Assembly (NCBI GenBank): GCA_922989275.2
Contig: OV277861.1
Span: 43,005,623-43,069,622, forward strand
Direction: 5' to 3'
Source: Gari tellinella
Taxonomy: Eukaryota > Mollusca > Bivalvia > Cardiida > Psammobiidae
Length of the DNA stretch: 64,000 nucleotides
The translations under genes and the position numbers were made by a program. Position 1 is the first letter of the stretch; each line of letters begins with the position of its first letter. Below the pieces are notes generated by a model. That model was not told the origin of the DNA, did no database searches, and worked only from the letters and a program-made list of their open reading frames with translations. Shown one piece after another: positions 41,893 through 53,259 of the stretch.

Positions 41893-42857
41893 TAGTGACT
41901 AGGGGTACGTGACCGTACCTCTAATATTAGAAATTAGCGGTACGGTCACGTACCCCTAGCGAGTCCTGTGAGGGTTGACTAGGGGTACGTGAGTCATTTA
42001 AACTATGTAGCAACACATTATTTTGCCTGCAGATACGTTTTAATGATGGTAATATTACTAATCTCTCATGTTTACCTTATTTTGGGGATATTTAATGGAG
42101 AAAAACAAAAGAAACTTCGAGAAATATTCTCCACCCAAACTTGTTTTCACCGCAGGGATAAGAATAGAAGTATTCCGCATATAGGGTATAGTGTTAAATA
42201 TACGCCCGATATCTGAAATCCGTCCCCAATATTTTTTTTCTTCTTTTTCTTATAAATTTGATTCAAATGTAACTTATAATTATATAATAGGCGTGTTCGA
42301 AATTACTGCCGTTGTTGCTATCTAACTTAGCGTCGAATATAAATTGAAAGTGGTAGATCTAAGAATATAGAAACTAGCGAAACTTCGGCTGTCATCGGGT
42401 ATCGATTCATGCAAGACGTTTGCTAGTTAAAGACAGACCTGTGACAAAAATCACCTTGAAAACACGTTTAACAATAGATCGCAATTAAATAGTGCAGTAA
42501 TTCTAAACAAAGCTGGTATTGGATAATTATACATGCTTGTAAAAATGTGTCTATACGTTCTTTAAATTCAAAAATATAGTTTTCGCTGCCGTGCAAAAAA
42601 TTGCCGATTGGAAAATTTTTGTTGATGAAGATTCTTAATTTTCTGCGTTAAACAGTCATATTTAAGGTAGAAATGATATATTATTAACATTAACATCGAT
42701 ATTAAGGTATCTGCGGACAAAATAAAGTGTTGCGTTATAGTGTTTTGGACTCACGTACCCCTAGTCAACCCTCACAGGGCTCGCTAGGGGTACGTGACCG
42801 TACCGCTAATTTCAAATATTAGAGGTACGGTCACGTACCCCTAGTCACTACCACTTA
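41893..42857. mobile_element. Fold-back element with alternating CTAGGGGTACGTGA motifs
   Basis: Left arm 41893-41995 and right arm 42748-42857 are near-perfect inverted copies of about 105 bp. Each arm itself holds three copies of CTAGGGGTACGTGA in alternating orientation plus CTAATATTAGAAATTAGCGG-like spacers, so each arm can also fold on itself. The interior (about 750 bp) has no recognisable coding. The flanking words TTAGAAAGG/TTAGAAAAGG could be a target duplication but do not abut both ends cleanly. Confidence 0.72.
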
Positions 42858-43484
42858 GAAAAGGTTTCTCTGAAATATTCATTTTTTCAAATACGATTTG
42901 AAATGTTTATTTACAAACATTTTCTTATTGACTAAAATTGATTGACACTTAGTTTCAATTACGTCATAAATTCATGATGACATGACGTCATTTAGAATGT
43001 AGATCTAACGTCATAATTTGTTTAATAAAAGGAAGATGCTAGATCTGCAAGTGGTTTAACGATTTTTATTCGGAGTCTACTCATTCTTAATACTAGATTA
43101 TCTATATGTAGCCTTTTTAGGGTATTGTTCGAGAGAGAAATATAGCCCGAAAAACCCGTAAAATGCTAGATCTATGTAAGACGGTTCCGATGCAGAAAAT
43201 GTTTGCGCACCATTTTCGCACAGGCAACAGTGCCGTGCAACAGTCAACTGTTGACCGGTCAACAGTCACCTAGCATAAGTCTGGGAATTCTTTACCAAAA
43301 AACAGTCAAAAATGCTTAATAAACACTTAAATAGAGAGTCAGGTAATAATAAGTTTTGTACTATAATCCTCCACCCGAATCGTAGTTATAATATGTATTA
43401 TATATATACACTTATATACATTCACAGTCACTGTACACTGGTTTGTTTTGTTTTGGGGGGTTGCCCACCGGCTCTTACAATTTA
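42858..43484. other. Unassigned AT-rich sequence
   Basis: A short inverted motif, ACTGTTGACCGGTCAACAGT, lies at 43248-43267 and is a perfect 20-bp palindrome. Otherwise nothing is recognised. Confidence 0.45.
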
Positions 43485-43877
43485 CTATTTACGGGAAGTA
43501 GCACCAATGTTGAAGACCTTGCCGTCCCCATTATGCCTATCGGATCTATAATTACTTATCATCCTGTATCTTGCACAATGTAGAGAATACATGAGACGTC
43601 GGCAATGGAATTCTAAGTCGTAGATTCTCCGGTCCTCTTTCTTCTGTATATTAACATGGGTATAGTCTAGTATCATGTCTAATTTTCTGTTCATGCTGAG
43701 ATTTTCAAAGCTAATGTTGGCTATTGAATCTAGCTGTTTGGTAATTTCATTTAGTATAGGTTGTCTGACTTGTTCTAGTATGGTACAGTCTAGAATGAAG
43801 TGTCCTAAGTCTTCCGGGTTTTCACCACACAGTTGACATGTAGGATCTATGTTGTTCTGGTTGAACTTTGCTCTATG
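43485..43877 (-). pseudogene. LINE ORF2 C-terminal fragment with RT zinc-binding motif
   Basis: The frame is open on the minus strand from 43877: RAKFNQNNIDPT, then the knuckle CQLCGENPEDLGHFILDC, then a helical tail ending IGATSRK and stop at 43485. The CxxC...HxxxxC knuckle after RAKFNQ is a standard landmark at the end of some LINE ORF2 proteins in marine invertebrates. The RT core is absent. This is a different LINE lineage from the element at 37-41 kb, which has no knuckle. Confidence 0.78.
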
Positions 43878-44480
43878 TAAAATTTACCCCACCCACTTCC
43901 TCTTATTTTGTCCTTTTCAAACAGCCCGCTTCAATAAAATCCATTTTAAATGAAAACAAATATGATAATTTGGTTTTGTGTTATTTATTTCCTATCTATG
44001 GTAGTATTTCTTCATACAAAAACTAATTTAAGAAAAAAAAGGCACCAAATGTGAAATTTATAAAGCTCTAAATATCATCGATATGGTACTTTTTTGTAAA
44101 TTTTGTAAGGGGAGATAACTCTTTTTACTTTAATAACTCAAAATTTTCAACACTGACCTTTCAATTTCTTTTCATATTTTGAACTGCCTTAGCATGGGCT
44201 TTCATCTGGTAGAATATAAGAAAAAGTTAAATACTAGAACTATTTCATTTTCAAACTTTTTTACTTTTTTTCATAAAATAAAAAATCTAATAAAATCATG
44301 CCCTATACAAAGCATATTTTTGATATTCAAGGATCGATATTGTTCAAACCTGGTGCCTGCTTTGTCTAAATTTGGTTTCTAGATGTGAAAATACCACCAT
44401 AGACTTGAAATAAATAATGGAAACCCAAATTATCATGTTTGTTTTGTTTCGAAATAAATTTTACTGAAGCTTGTACCCTG
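43878..44480. other. Unassigned AT-rich sequence between LINE fragments
   Basis: Very AT-rich; no gene or clear repeat was recognised. Confidence 0.4.
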
Positions 44481-44492
44481 AATAAGTAAAAT

Positions 44493-45662
44493 TTGAAAAA
44501 AAAGTCCAAATTTGACATACCTTTTGGATTACAGAAACTACTAGAAAGAGTAAATCCTTCTAAAGCTTCAGGCCCCGATAACATACCGAACCGCATCCTT
44601 AAAGAATGTGCAGTCCACCTAGCACCAATTCTAAAAATCATAATGCAGGCATCACTAGATACCGGTGAGCTCCCGGACGACTGGAGAGCAGCAAATGTCT
44701 CCAGTATCTTCAAAAAAGGAGATAAACATCTGGCCGAAAAATACAGACCAGTATCCTTGACATCTGTTATAAGCAAACTTTTGGAGCATATAATATGCAG
44801 ACATCTAATGACACATTTAGAAAACAACAAAATCCTCACAAACCTAAATCATGGCTTCCGATCAGGTTACTCGTGCGAGACACAACTTTTGACCACCCTA
44901 AATGACTTCCTCCAAGAACATGACAAGGGACACCAGACAGACGTAGCCATACTAGACTTTTCTAAGGCTTTTGACACAGTACCACACGACAAACTACTGC
45001 ACAAGTTACGACACTATGGAATCCAAGGGAGTATCCATACATGGCTGACAAACTTCCTAACAACTCGTAAAATGCAAACCATAGTAGAAGGTAGTCAGTC
45101 AGACGAAACGACAGTGGACTCCGGTGTACCTCAGGGAACTGTCCTTGGTCCGATCCTGTTTCTTTGTCACATAAACGACCTCCCAGACTGTGTAAAATCA
45201 TCTGTAAGACTCTTTGCAGATGATTGTCTACTATACCGAACCATCAAGAGCAACTCAGACCAAGAAAAACTACAAACGGACCTAACAAACCTAGAAACCT
45301 GGGCAAAAGACTGGGGTATGAGATTCAATGCCAAAAAATGCTACATACTCTCTATAAACAAAAAAATCTCAAATTTCTATCAACTTAATAATCACTTCCT
45401 CCAAGAAGTACAAGATAACCCATATTTAGGCATACAAATATCCAAAGACCTCAAATGGAATGTGCACATAAATCAAGTATGCAAAAAGGCCAATACAACT
45501 CTTGGGTTCCTAAGAAGAACCTTAGAAGTGTACCGGAAAATTGCAGAAAAATGGCATACATCTCAGTGGTGAGATCAATTCTGGAGTATGGCGCAACCAT
45601 CTGGAATCCAAAAAAAACAATGTTAGAAAAAAAGTTAAATACTTTGAAAAAATGGCTTATGA
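44493..45662 (+). pseudogene. 5'-truncated LINE reverse transcriptase, frameshifted and interrupted
   Basis: A 359-residue open frame covers most of the RT domain: NPSKASGPDNIPNRILKE, KYRPVSLTSV (83-92), HGFRSGYSC (120-128), LDFSKAFDTVPH (154-165), GVPQGTVLGP (211-220) and FADD (241-244), then the thumb (YLGIQISKDLKWN). A frameshift near 45517 is needed to reach NLRSVPENCRKMAYISVVRS and EYGATIWNP. The endonuclease and ORF1 are missing, and at 45663 the sequence is cut by a MITE. The catalytic residues are intact but the protein cannot be complete. CR1/Jockey-like, a separate lineage from the intact LINE. Confidence 0.85.
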
Positions 45663-46095
45663 CAATGGTCGTATTCGAATCATCGAGTTTGTGGTCAACG
45701 AAAAGTGGGCGGAGCAAACGCGCGAAGATTTACTGATGTCAACGATTTTGGCCCGACTCGAATAGAAATTGTAGTCAACGAAAACTTTGTACTTCCGGAC
45801 GAATGGAAATGAATCAAACACCCGTTAAAACAGTCGTAATGCTCCCAATTTTTATATACGCACTTAATGCCATGTGATCTGGATCCAATCAATTAATTGA
45901 GAGGGTCTTTATGTTTGTTTTATCTAGAGACACTAATCACGTGGTATAAACGTGGTCACGTGACTAAATCAACGCTCGATTTTAGGGTTTGACAACATTT
46001 TGTCAACGGAAAACATCAAGTCGTGATTCGAATAGAACTTGTTGACAAATATTCCAACTAACGCGATAGTTGCCCTGATTCGAATACGACCATTG
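45663..46095. mobile_element. 433-bp MITE with 20-bp perfect terminal inverted repeats
   Basis: The ends are CAATGGTCGTATTCGAATCA and its exact complement. Internal words GTCAACGAAAA (twice) and TTGTTGACAAATATTCC recur. It sits directly in the LINE RT thumb. No target duplication is obvious, so the superfamily is open. Confidence 0.78.
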
Positions 46096-46162
46096 ATACA
46101 CCCTTAAGAGATTTTAAGATATCTATGGTTCTGACTAACTTCTTTCACTTGGCCGCGCCAAT

Positions 46163-46297
46163 ATCATAGGTGTCCGGCTAAAAAAAAATTTAAAAAAAAT
46201 TTGGTCTACTGTAGTGCTAGATCTATCATCTATATATGATAGATCTAGCACTACAGTAGACCAATTTTTTTCATTTTTTTAGCCGGACAACTATGGT
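46163..46297. mobile_element. 135-bp fold-back MITE, GTCCGGCTAAAAA ends
   Basis: CATAGGTGTCCGGCTAAAAA and its near-complement flank a perfect inner palindrome GGTCTACTGTAGTGCTAGAT with its complement around TCATCTATATATGA. Confidence 0.72.
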
Positions 46298-46359
46298 GTG
46301 CACTGAATGCACTGATCATGTTCGTCCATCGCTAGGCGAAAATACATAGATGACCGTGA

Positions 46360-46999
46360 CTACTGGATTGGCAATGTGCCGTGTGACCGAATGTGGCTCG
46401 TCAGACCTATGCGTGCATTAAACGCTCTGCCACAGATGGAGCACAAGTGGGATGGCTCAGTTGTAGGGGTACTGTCAGCCCTCTGTTTACGGATGGCACG
46501 TTTCCTCCGAGATTCTTCTATACGGGCTTTCTCAGCTGTCTTTGCCCCAGCAGCTATTGAACTCCTCCAGGACGACCTGTTTTCTGCATGTGACTCCCAT
46601 GTGTCTGTTGGGATGCTGAGAAGCTTCAGTGAGCAGGTTGTCTTTGAAGCGTTTCTTCTGTCCTCCAACTCGTCTCTTCCCTTCTGACAATTCTCCATAG
46701 AACAGTTGCTTTGGTATGCGGGAGTCTGGCATGCGGCAAAGATGGCCAGCCCAGCGACATTGAGAGTGCTGAAGCATGGTGTGTACAGATGGGAGGTTAG
46801 CCCTAGTTAGAACTTCTGTGTCTGGTACCTTGTCCTGCCAGCTTATGCGAAGAAGCTTCCTCAGGCATGTCATGTGGAAGTGGTTGAGTTTCTTTGCATG
46901 CCTTAATTGAGTAGACAGTCCATGTTTCACATGCATACAGGAGAGTTGTAACAACAGCTGCATGAATGCACTAGGGCCGTGGGCGCAGAGACCATACAT
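46360..46999 (-). pseudogene. LINE ORF2 C-terminal fragment ending in a C2H2-type finger
   Basis: Minus-strand frame 1 reads RHAKKLNHFHMTCLRKLLRI, DTEVLTRANLPSVHTML, CRWAGHLCRM, PKQLFYGELSEGKRRVGG. A frameshift near 46625 leads to a second frame, KLLSIPTDTWESHAENRSSW, then a basic stretch and the finger CSICGRAFNARIGLTSHIRSH-like end (CxxC, HxxxH). This tail is widespread in animal LINE ORF2 proteins and is often mis-annotated as a host gene. The RT core is missing. Despite the finger it is unrelated to the ZNF cluster. Confidence 0.78.
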
Positions 47000-47019
47000 A
47001 CATGTATGTATGGTCTCTG
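46988..47019. repeat. 32-bp perfect palindrome
   Basis: AGAGACCATACATACA is followed directly by its reverse complement without a loop. It sits at the broken 5' end of the LINE fragment. Confidence 0.75.
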
Positions 47020-47070
47020 GTGGGCGTGACTGTAAACTATAAAATGATTCTTTTTATATCTTTCTTTTCA

Positions 47071-47240
47071 CAGGGTTCAAGATAAGGGGGAGTAAACTGA
47101 CCAAATCCAGCATTTTCTCACTTATATCAGCACCAAGTCCTTTGATGTTACTACTCATTCTAATGAGTAGTAACGCCATAGGGTTTAAATCAGAAATAAA
47201 GATTTTAATTTTTGAAATACTCTCTTATCTGGAACCCTGT
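47071..47240. mobile_element. hAT-type MITE, 170 bp
   Basis: The ends ACAGGGTTC and GGAACCCTGT, extending to AGATAAG/CTTATCT. TTTCTTTTC flanks both sides, an 8-9-bp duplication but in low-complexity sequence. The inner palindrome is GTTACTACTCATTCTAATGA. Same family as 33746-33937. Confidence 0.72.
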
Positions 47241-48330
47241 TTTCTTTTCTTATTTTTTTTCTTTGGTATGTATGTGTAAAACGGTTACTGGACGTTTCAC
47301 TACCTTGTTGCGTTCGCGCCTGTCAGTTCGCTACCCAGGGTGTTTTATTTAACCCTGGACGTTTCGCTACCCGTACATTTCCGCTACCCCCAATTTTTTG
47401 GCTCGGAGAGCCTATATCGAATCCTTAAGAAAAATATTGGTGAGAGTCTAGCTCCCCCTACAAACAAATCCTGTCATACGGGGTTTACATATGCTATCTA
47501 ATGGAGCTTCAGTTGCTGGATACGTCACTATCAGATAAACCGTGTAGTAGCAGCACTGAGTTAAACTCAGGATCCTGAGTCTGTACCTGTGGTGATTTAA
47601 ACACCGTATTTACTCCCTTGTAATAAACATTCACCTAGTAGTCATAGCAGACGATGCATTATAAGACATGCACATTACAAAATTCTTTAGGGTCTTTAAG
47701 CGCTGCAGGTTACTGCTTAATGCATGGCAATGGTAATGCAGAAACTCCATAATTAGCTTTCTGCATTACTTTGTTCTACATTAAACTGAAAGTCCGAGCC
47801 TGCAGTACTACAGTACTTTGATTATTAAACCGAACTAAAATATATTTCTTTGTTAACGACTTATTGTAGTTTATTTACCATTAGTACTTTAAATTTAGCG
47901 TAATATACGTGCATTTGAAATGATTAAATTCAAAAGTTTAATGATCTGAAAGTTGCAGTTGAAAATGAAATTAGCAGTTGTCAATTTTGAAAGGCGCTCT
48001 GAATTTTGATCTCTATGCCATGACGTTTCTTTGTGTGGTCTAGATCAGCTAAGCTTCCCAAAAAATCCAATCAGTAAATCATTTTCAGCATTGAGAAGAG
48101 TAGATTATTAAATTATCTTTTATGGAGATTCCATTGGTTTAACCGGAACCAAATTAATAAATATAAATCTCTGATGTTGACACGTGGTGTCTGTACATAT
48201 ATCTCGTCAAAATTATAACTATATCTATCATGGTTAGTTTGTATCCAGATTAGTTTATAAAAATATATTTTATTTATGTCCGTTAGTTTGGATCCAGATA
48301 AATAAATAACTCCCTCGAGTTAAACTGTGT
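47241..48330. other. Unassigned sequence with GGACGTTTCGCTACC phrases
   Basis: GGACGTTTC(A/G)CTACC occurs at about 47294 and 47361 with further TTCCGCTACC and TTCGCTACCC words, and again at about 48617-48670. No gene is seen; possibly the subterminal motifs of a DNA element spanning 47.27-48.67 kb. Confidence 0.4.
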
Positions 48331-48612
48331 GCAACCGTTGGGGGACTAGAGAATAATTCCTGCCTTGAACAACTCTGCAGTGTTGTGTCACTCATGGCAG
48401 TGTCTAGTGGTAGGCTATTCCAAAGTTTGATGATGCAAGGGAAAAATGATTGTAGGCGTGTTTGGGTTCTTCAGGATGGAACTTGGAAAGAGAATGAGTG
48501 CGAATTCCTGGAGTGACTGAGAAGTGGAATGGGCCTGTCTGCTATTGGAACTTAAACATTGGCATGTGTCTTTTTGTACATCATAGTGAGACGGGAGTCG
48601 GTTCTGTGATTT
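48331..48612 (-). pseudogene. LINE ORF2 C-terminal fragment
   Basis: The minus strand reads NSHSFSFQVPS then TRLQSFFP and KLWNSLPLDTAMS, matching the (F)FPRTI-WNSLP landmark near the end of CR1/Jockey-like ORF2, with an internal stop. Short and decayed. Confidence 0.55.
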
Positions 48613-49019
48613 CAGGACGTTTCAATATCTAGATTTTCGCTACCTAGACTTTTTCGCTACCCAGTTTTATTTTTACATATCTCCTATATGAATTTATAAA
48701 TATGCAGGATCCGTGCACCCACATAGTGGATTTTTATTTACTGATCAGGATCCAAACCAACGTACACAAATAGAAGAGGTTTAAATAATTTACTAATCTG
48801 CATCCACACTGACGGACAGAAATATAAACAAATTTTGACCAATTATTTTCACAGACGCCACACGTCCACATAAGAGATTAATTATGTACATGTATACTCA
48901 AACGCAACGATAACGCACCACTCGAAATATATAAATATATTCTAATTAGGTTTGGTTTCTGAATTTCGTTATTTAACTAAGCTTATGAGTTGCATAGGTA
49001 CACACTGATAATACTTTTT
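48613..49019. other. Unassigned AT-rich sequence
   Basis: No gene was recognised. The left end has TTCGCTACC words. Confidence 0.35.
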
Positions 49020-49234
49020 AGCTCACCTGGCACAAAGTGCCAACGTGTTTTTTTATCATGCCGTGTCCATCGTCCGTCGTCGTCCGTCCGTCGTCAACAA
49101 TTTCTTTAAACGACATCTCCTCCAAAACTACTGGATGGATTTTTACCAAACTTGGCAGGAATGATCCTTATATGGTCCTCTTTCAAAGTTGTTCAAATAA
49201 TTCCGGTCCGTTGCATCTCTAGGTCACAGGGTCT
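49020..49234 (-). repeat. Rolling-circle-like terminus, minus orientation, interrupted
   Basis: TTAGCTCACCTGGCACAAAG (CTAA end plus hairpin on the minus strand) is followed by a GTCCGTCGTCGTCCGTCCG run and the core word ACTACTGGATGGATTTTTAC. It is cut at 49235 by a plus-strand head of another family. Confidence 0.65.
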
Positions 49235-49236
49235 AA

Positions 49237-49625
49237 CAAGAGCACCATGGGGCATATTTCGCTCACCTGAGAATAGCTCACAAAATGGAGATAAAGATAT
49301 ATGTCCAGGGCGGGGTCATTTTTACCCGGGGCATAATTTGAACAATCTTGATAGAGGACCTGTTAGTGTAAATGATGCTATGTGCCACATATCTAAGCTC
49401 TGGCCCTTGTAGTTTCTGACAAGAAGATTTTTTTTAAGTTTCCATTGAAAAACCCAATTTTAAGCTCCTGTGACCTACACATGCAACATACTGAAACCAT
49501 TTTATCAAAGTAGGTAAAGGACATCTAGAAGTGTCACCATGCCGAATATCAAAGCTCTGGTCATATTAGTTTCAGAGAAGAATACGTTTGAAAATGTCAC
49601 TATATAACTCTATGTAAAACTGTGA
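49237..49625 (+). repeat. Rolling-circle-like element head and core (CAAGAGCACCATGGGGC)
   Basis: The head is followed by ATTTCGCTCACCTGAGAATA, the same family as the nested element at 2652-4608. The core has words of the 319-bp family (GAACAATCTTGATAGAGGAC). It ends where a TTAA-type MITE begins at about 49626. Confidence 0.65.
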
Positions 49626-49877
49626 CCCCTTTCCCCCATAGAAGTGACTTTTAGCGTATTTAATTTATTCCTCCGCTGATGAAAGTAGTTCCAGTGAGTT
49701 TATACCCTCATGAACAATTACCATAACAAATATTTTATATAGCCTAGTAGATAGTATTTTAAAGCAGACTGAAAGTAAAGCAGAATGTGCCTTAAGGAAC
49801 ATTCTGCTTTACTTTCAACCTGCTTTAAGTGATCACCTGTATTTAATGTTGTAAACGGGTTATTGGGAAAGGGTTAA
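49626..49877. mobile_element. TTAA-type MITE family 2
   Basis: A CCCCCATA left end (worn), a central GAAAGTAAAGCAGAATGTG / ACATTCTGCTTTACTTTC hairpin, and a GGGTTAA right end. Confidence 0.65.
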
Positions 49878-50385
49878 TTCTAAAGCTGATGTTATACGAG
49901 GGGTGTTCAAATAGTTTTGATACTGGATCAATAACTTCAATATATAATAAGTGCAATATGCATGTGTGGTATATCATTTTAAAGAGCATTTCTTCGCCTA
50001 CACGATGGTATAATGCACGATAAGATCACATTACTCGATGAGTCACAAAATGAGCCTAAATGACCCCTACTCGAGGACACTGGAACATAGAACTTTTCAG
50101 ACATTACTTTTTGACGTAATAACTTCTTTAAGAGTACAGATTTTTTTTGTAAATATATCAGTTTATGTCTAGTTTTAATGTAAATATATTTTTTTTCTAT
50201 TGAAAGGGTTAACTGTCTAAAATCTCATTTTTTCAAAATCAATATTTCTTATTTTGCTAATGACGAAAGTGGACATGTTTTCCCGAACGCTATGAAAATG
50301 TTCTAGATCAGTATATCTACATTTTGATTTTAAAACATGAAACCATTTTTCAATGGCTTCAATTATAGCCTGGTTTAATAATAAA
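49878..50385. other. Unassigned sequence
   Basis: No gene or repeat identity was recognised. Confidence 0.35.
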
Positions 50386-51986
50386 CAAGAGGCCCATGCG
50401 GGCCTAATTATCGCTCACCTGGAAAAACCAACACAAGGGTCACATGACCCCTGGGGTGAGATCATTTTTTACCCCAGAGACATAATTTCAAAATCTTGCT
50501 GATGAACTTGAAAATTAAGTGTTCTGTCAAATATTTTGTACATGGATGGTTTCAGACAGGAAGATTTTCATTGAAAAAAATATATTTTTAGCTAATGTGA
50601 CTCAGATATGCAACAGACCCAGACCATTTCAGCAATATTGGTAAAAAAAACCAATCAAAAAGTGTCACTATGCTAAATATCAAAGCTCTGGCCATAATAG
50701 TTTCAGAGAAGAAGATTTCACTATATAACTCTATGTAAAACTGCAACCCCTAGGGCCTTGGCAGTTTGGACCACAAGGACAAATTTCAGACAAGAAGATT
50801 TTTTGAGTTTTCATTGGAAAAATCTATTTTTAGCTCCTTTGACCTAGACATGCAACGGACCGGAACCATATAATCAATATTGGTTAAGGGCTTCAAGAAA
50901 TGTCACCATATGCCAAATAACAAAGCTCTGGCCATGTTAGTTTCAGAGAAATACATGTTTGAAGAATTCACTATATAACTCTATGTAAAATATTGACCCC
51001 CAGGGCGGGGTCATTTTTTACGCCAGGGACATAATTTGAACAATCTTGATAGAGGACCTAAAGACAATGCTTTGTGCCAAATATCTAAGCTCAGGATACT
51101 GTGGTTTCGGACAAGAAGATTTATTAAGTTTCATTGAAAAATCTTTTTAGCTTCTGTGACCTAGATATGCAATGGACCGGAACCATATAATCAATATTGG
51201 TTAAGGGCTTCAAAAAGTGTCACCATGCCAAATATCAAAGCTCTGGCCATATTAGTTTCAGAGAAAAAGATGTTTTGATTTCACTATATAACTCTATGTA
51301 AAATATTGACCCCCGGGGCGGGGTCATTTTTGACCCCCGGGACATAATTTGAACAATCTTGATAGCGGACCTGAAGACAATGCTTTGTGCCAAATATCTA
51401 AGCTCAGGGTACTGTGGTTTCAGACAAGAAGATTTTTTAAGTTTTCACTGAAACAATCTATTTTTAGCTCCTGCGACCTAGATATTCAACGGACCGGAAC
51501 CATATTTACAATATTGGTTCAAGGCTTCTAGAAGTGTCACCATACCGAATATCTAAGCTCTGGCCATATTATTTTCAGAGAAAAAGATGTTTGAAGATTT
51601 CACTATATAACTCTAATGAAAAATATTGATCCCGGGGGCGGGGTCATTTTTTACGCCAGGGACACAATTTGAACAATCTTGATAGAGGACCTGAAGACAA
51701 TGCTTTGTGCCAAATATCTAAGCTCAGGGTACTGTGGTTTCAGACAAGAAGATTTTTTAAGTTTTCACTGAAACAATCTATTTTTAGCTCCTGCGACCTA
51801 GATATGCAATGGACTTGAAAAGTTTGAACAACTTTGAAAGAGAACCATACAAGGATCATTCCTGCCAAGTTTGGTGAAAATCCATCCAGTAGTCTAGGAG
51901 GAGAAGTCGTTTGAAGAAATTGTTGACGACGAACGAACGACGACGGACACAGCACAATCAAAATAGCTACGTGCCAGGTGAGCTAA
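50386..51986 (+). repeat. Rolling-circle-like element with about 316-bp tandem core, complete
   Basis: The head CAAGAGGCCCATGCGGGCC is followed by ATTATCGCTCACCTGG. Core units begin ACATAATTTGAACAATCTTG at about 51029, 51342 and 51662 (period 313-320 bp). The tail ACGACGAACGAACGACGACG is followed by a worn hairpin (TAGCTACGTGCCAGGTGAGCT without a clear left partner) and CTAA. It contains no protein gene. Confidence 0.72.
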
Positions 51987-53244
51987 TAAAAGGTCTAGGG
52001 CATACAGTTTTAGAGAAGAAGAGTTTTAAAGGATTTCCTATGAAAAACTGATAAGCCCCGGGGCGGGGCCATTTTTGACCGGGGGTCATTATTTGAACAA
52101 TCTTGCTAAAGTACAACATGATGCTACATGTGAAAGTTGGTTATCCTAGGACTTATAGTTATTGACAACAAGATGTTTAAAGTTTTGACTTTAGTTGTCA
52201 ATATTACGTAAATACGGAAAATGACCACGCCCTCTGGCGGCCATGTTTTTTGACGGATCAAAATTCTTTGAACAATTTTGAAATTATATTAATTGAGAAA
52301 CATTTTGGTGAAAACCAAATTGAAATCGGACCAGTCGTTTTTTGAGAAGAAGATTTTTTTTAGATATTGTACATGGTTGCCGTGGCAACAAGACCGATTT
52401 GCCCCACCCACTTTTTTTAAACAATTTTTGAAGCTCACAACTACAGTATGTATCTGACCAAGTTTGGTTAAAATTGGGCCATTTGTTTCAGAGGAGAAGT
52501 TATTTGAAACAAATTGTGAACGGACGACACCGACACCAACACCGACACGACACCGACGGACGGCAACCGATCACAATAGCTCACCATGAGCACATCGTGC
52601 TCAGGTGAGCTAAAAACTGATAAGCCCCAGGGCGGGGCCATTTTTGGCCCCAGGGTCAAAATTTGAACAATCTTGCTAGAAAATCATTAGGTAATGATAC
52701 ATACCAAATATCAAAGGGTCAAATCGGGTCAGTGGCTTCTGAGGAGATGTTGTTTGAAAATGTGAACGGACAAGGGACGACGTAAGACGGACGGAATGGG
52801 ATCACAATAGCTCATCCTGAGCCTTCGGCTCAGGTGAGCTAAATACTAATAAGCCTAAGGGGGCCATATTTGGCCCCAGAGTTATAACTAGAACAATCTT
52901 GGTATAAGACCATAAGTTTATGATACATACCAAATATCAAAGGTCTGCCATGGGCCTTACAGTTTCTGAGAAGAAGATTTTTTAAAATTTCTTTGGCATT
53001 AAAGTTGTCTATACGGTCATGTCAGAAAAACTAGTCGAAAGCAAGTGGAAAAACTTTAGCCAAAAACTTTGAACAATATTGCGTTCCCACTTGTCACTGG
53101 TGCTTCTGTCAAAATTTGGTTGAAATCGGGTCAGTGGTTTCTGAGGAGATGTTGTTTGGAAATGTGGACGGGCGACAGACGCAAGACGCTGGACGAAGCG
53201 CGGTCACAATAGCTCATCCTGAACCTTTGGCTCAGGTGAGCTAA
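51987..53244 (+). repeat. Three stacked rolling-circle-like 3' ends
   Basis: Three hairpin-CTAA termini follow one another: 52610-52613 (GAGCACATCGTGCTC loop), 52839-52842 (GAGCCTTCGGCTC) and 53241-53244 (GAACCTTTGGCTC). Each is preceded by GACGACACCGAC- or GACGGACGG-like runs and by core words (GCCCCGGGGCGGGGCCATTT, TTGAACAATCTTG). Heads are missing for all three. Confidence 0.65.
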
Positions 53245-53259
53245 TTAAAGAAGAGTGTT

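Noticed and set aside
44366..44839. 157-residue minus-strand frame
   Set aside because: Antisense of the LINE RT segment at 44493-45662.
36955..46135. Shared word TAAGATATCTATGGT near the LINE 3' end (36960) and at 46108
   Set aside because: Short match in opposite orientation without wider similarity; too little to define a target site or element end.
46360..46698. Host C2H2 gene fragment
   Set aside because: The finger is the C-terminal tail of a LINE ORF2, continuous with RHAKKLNHFHMTCLRKLLRI after one frameshift.
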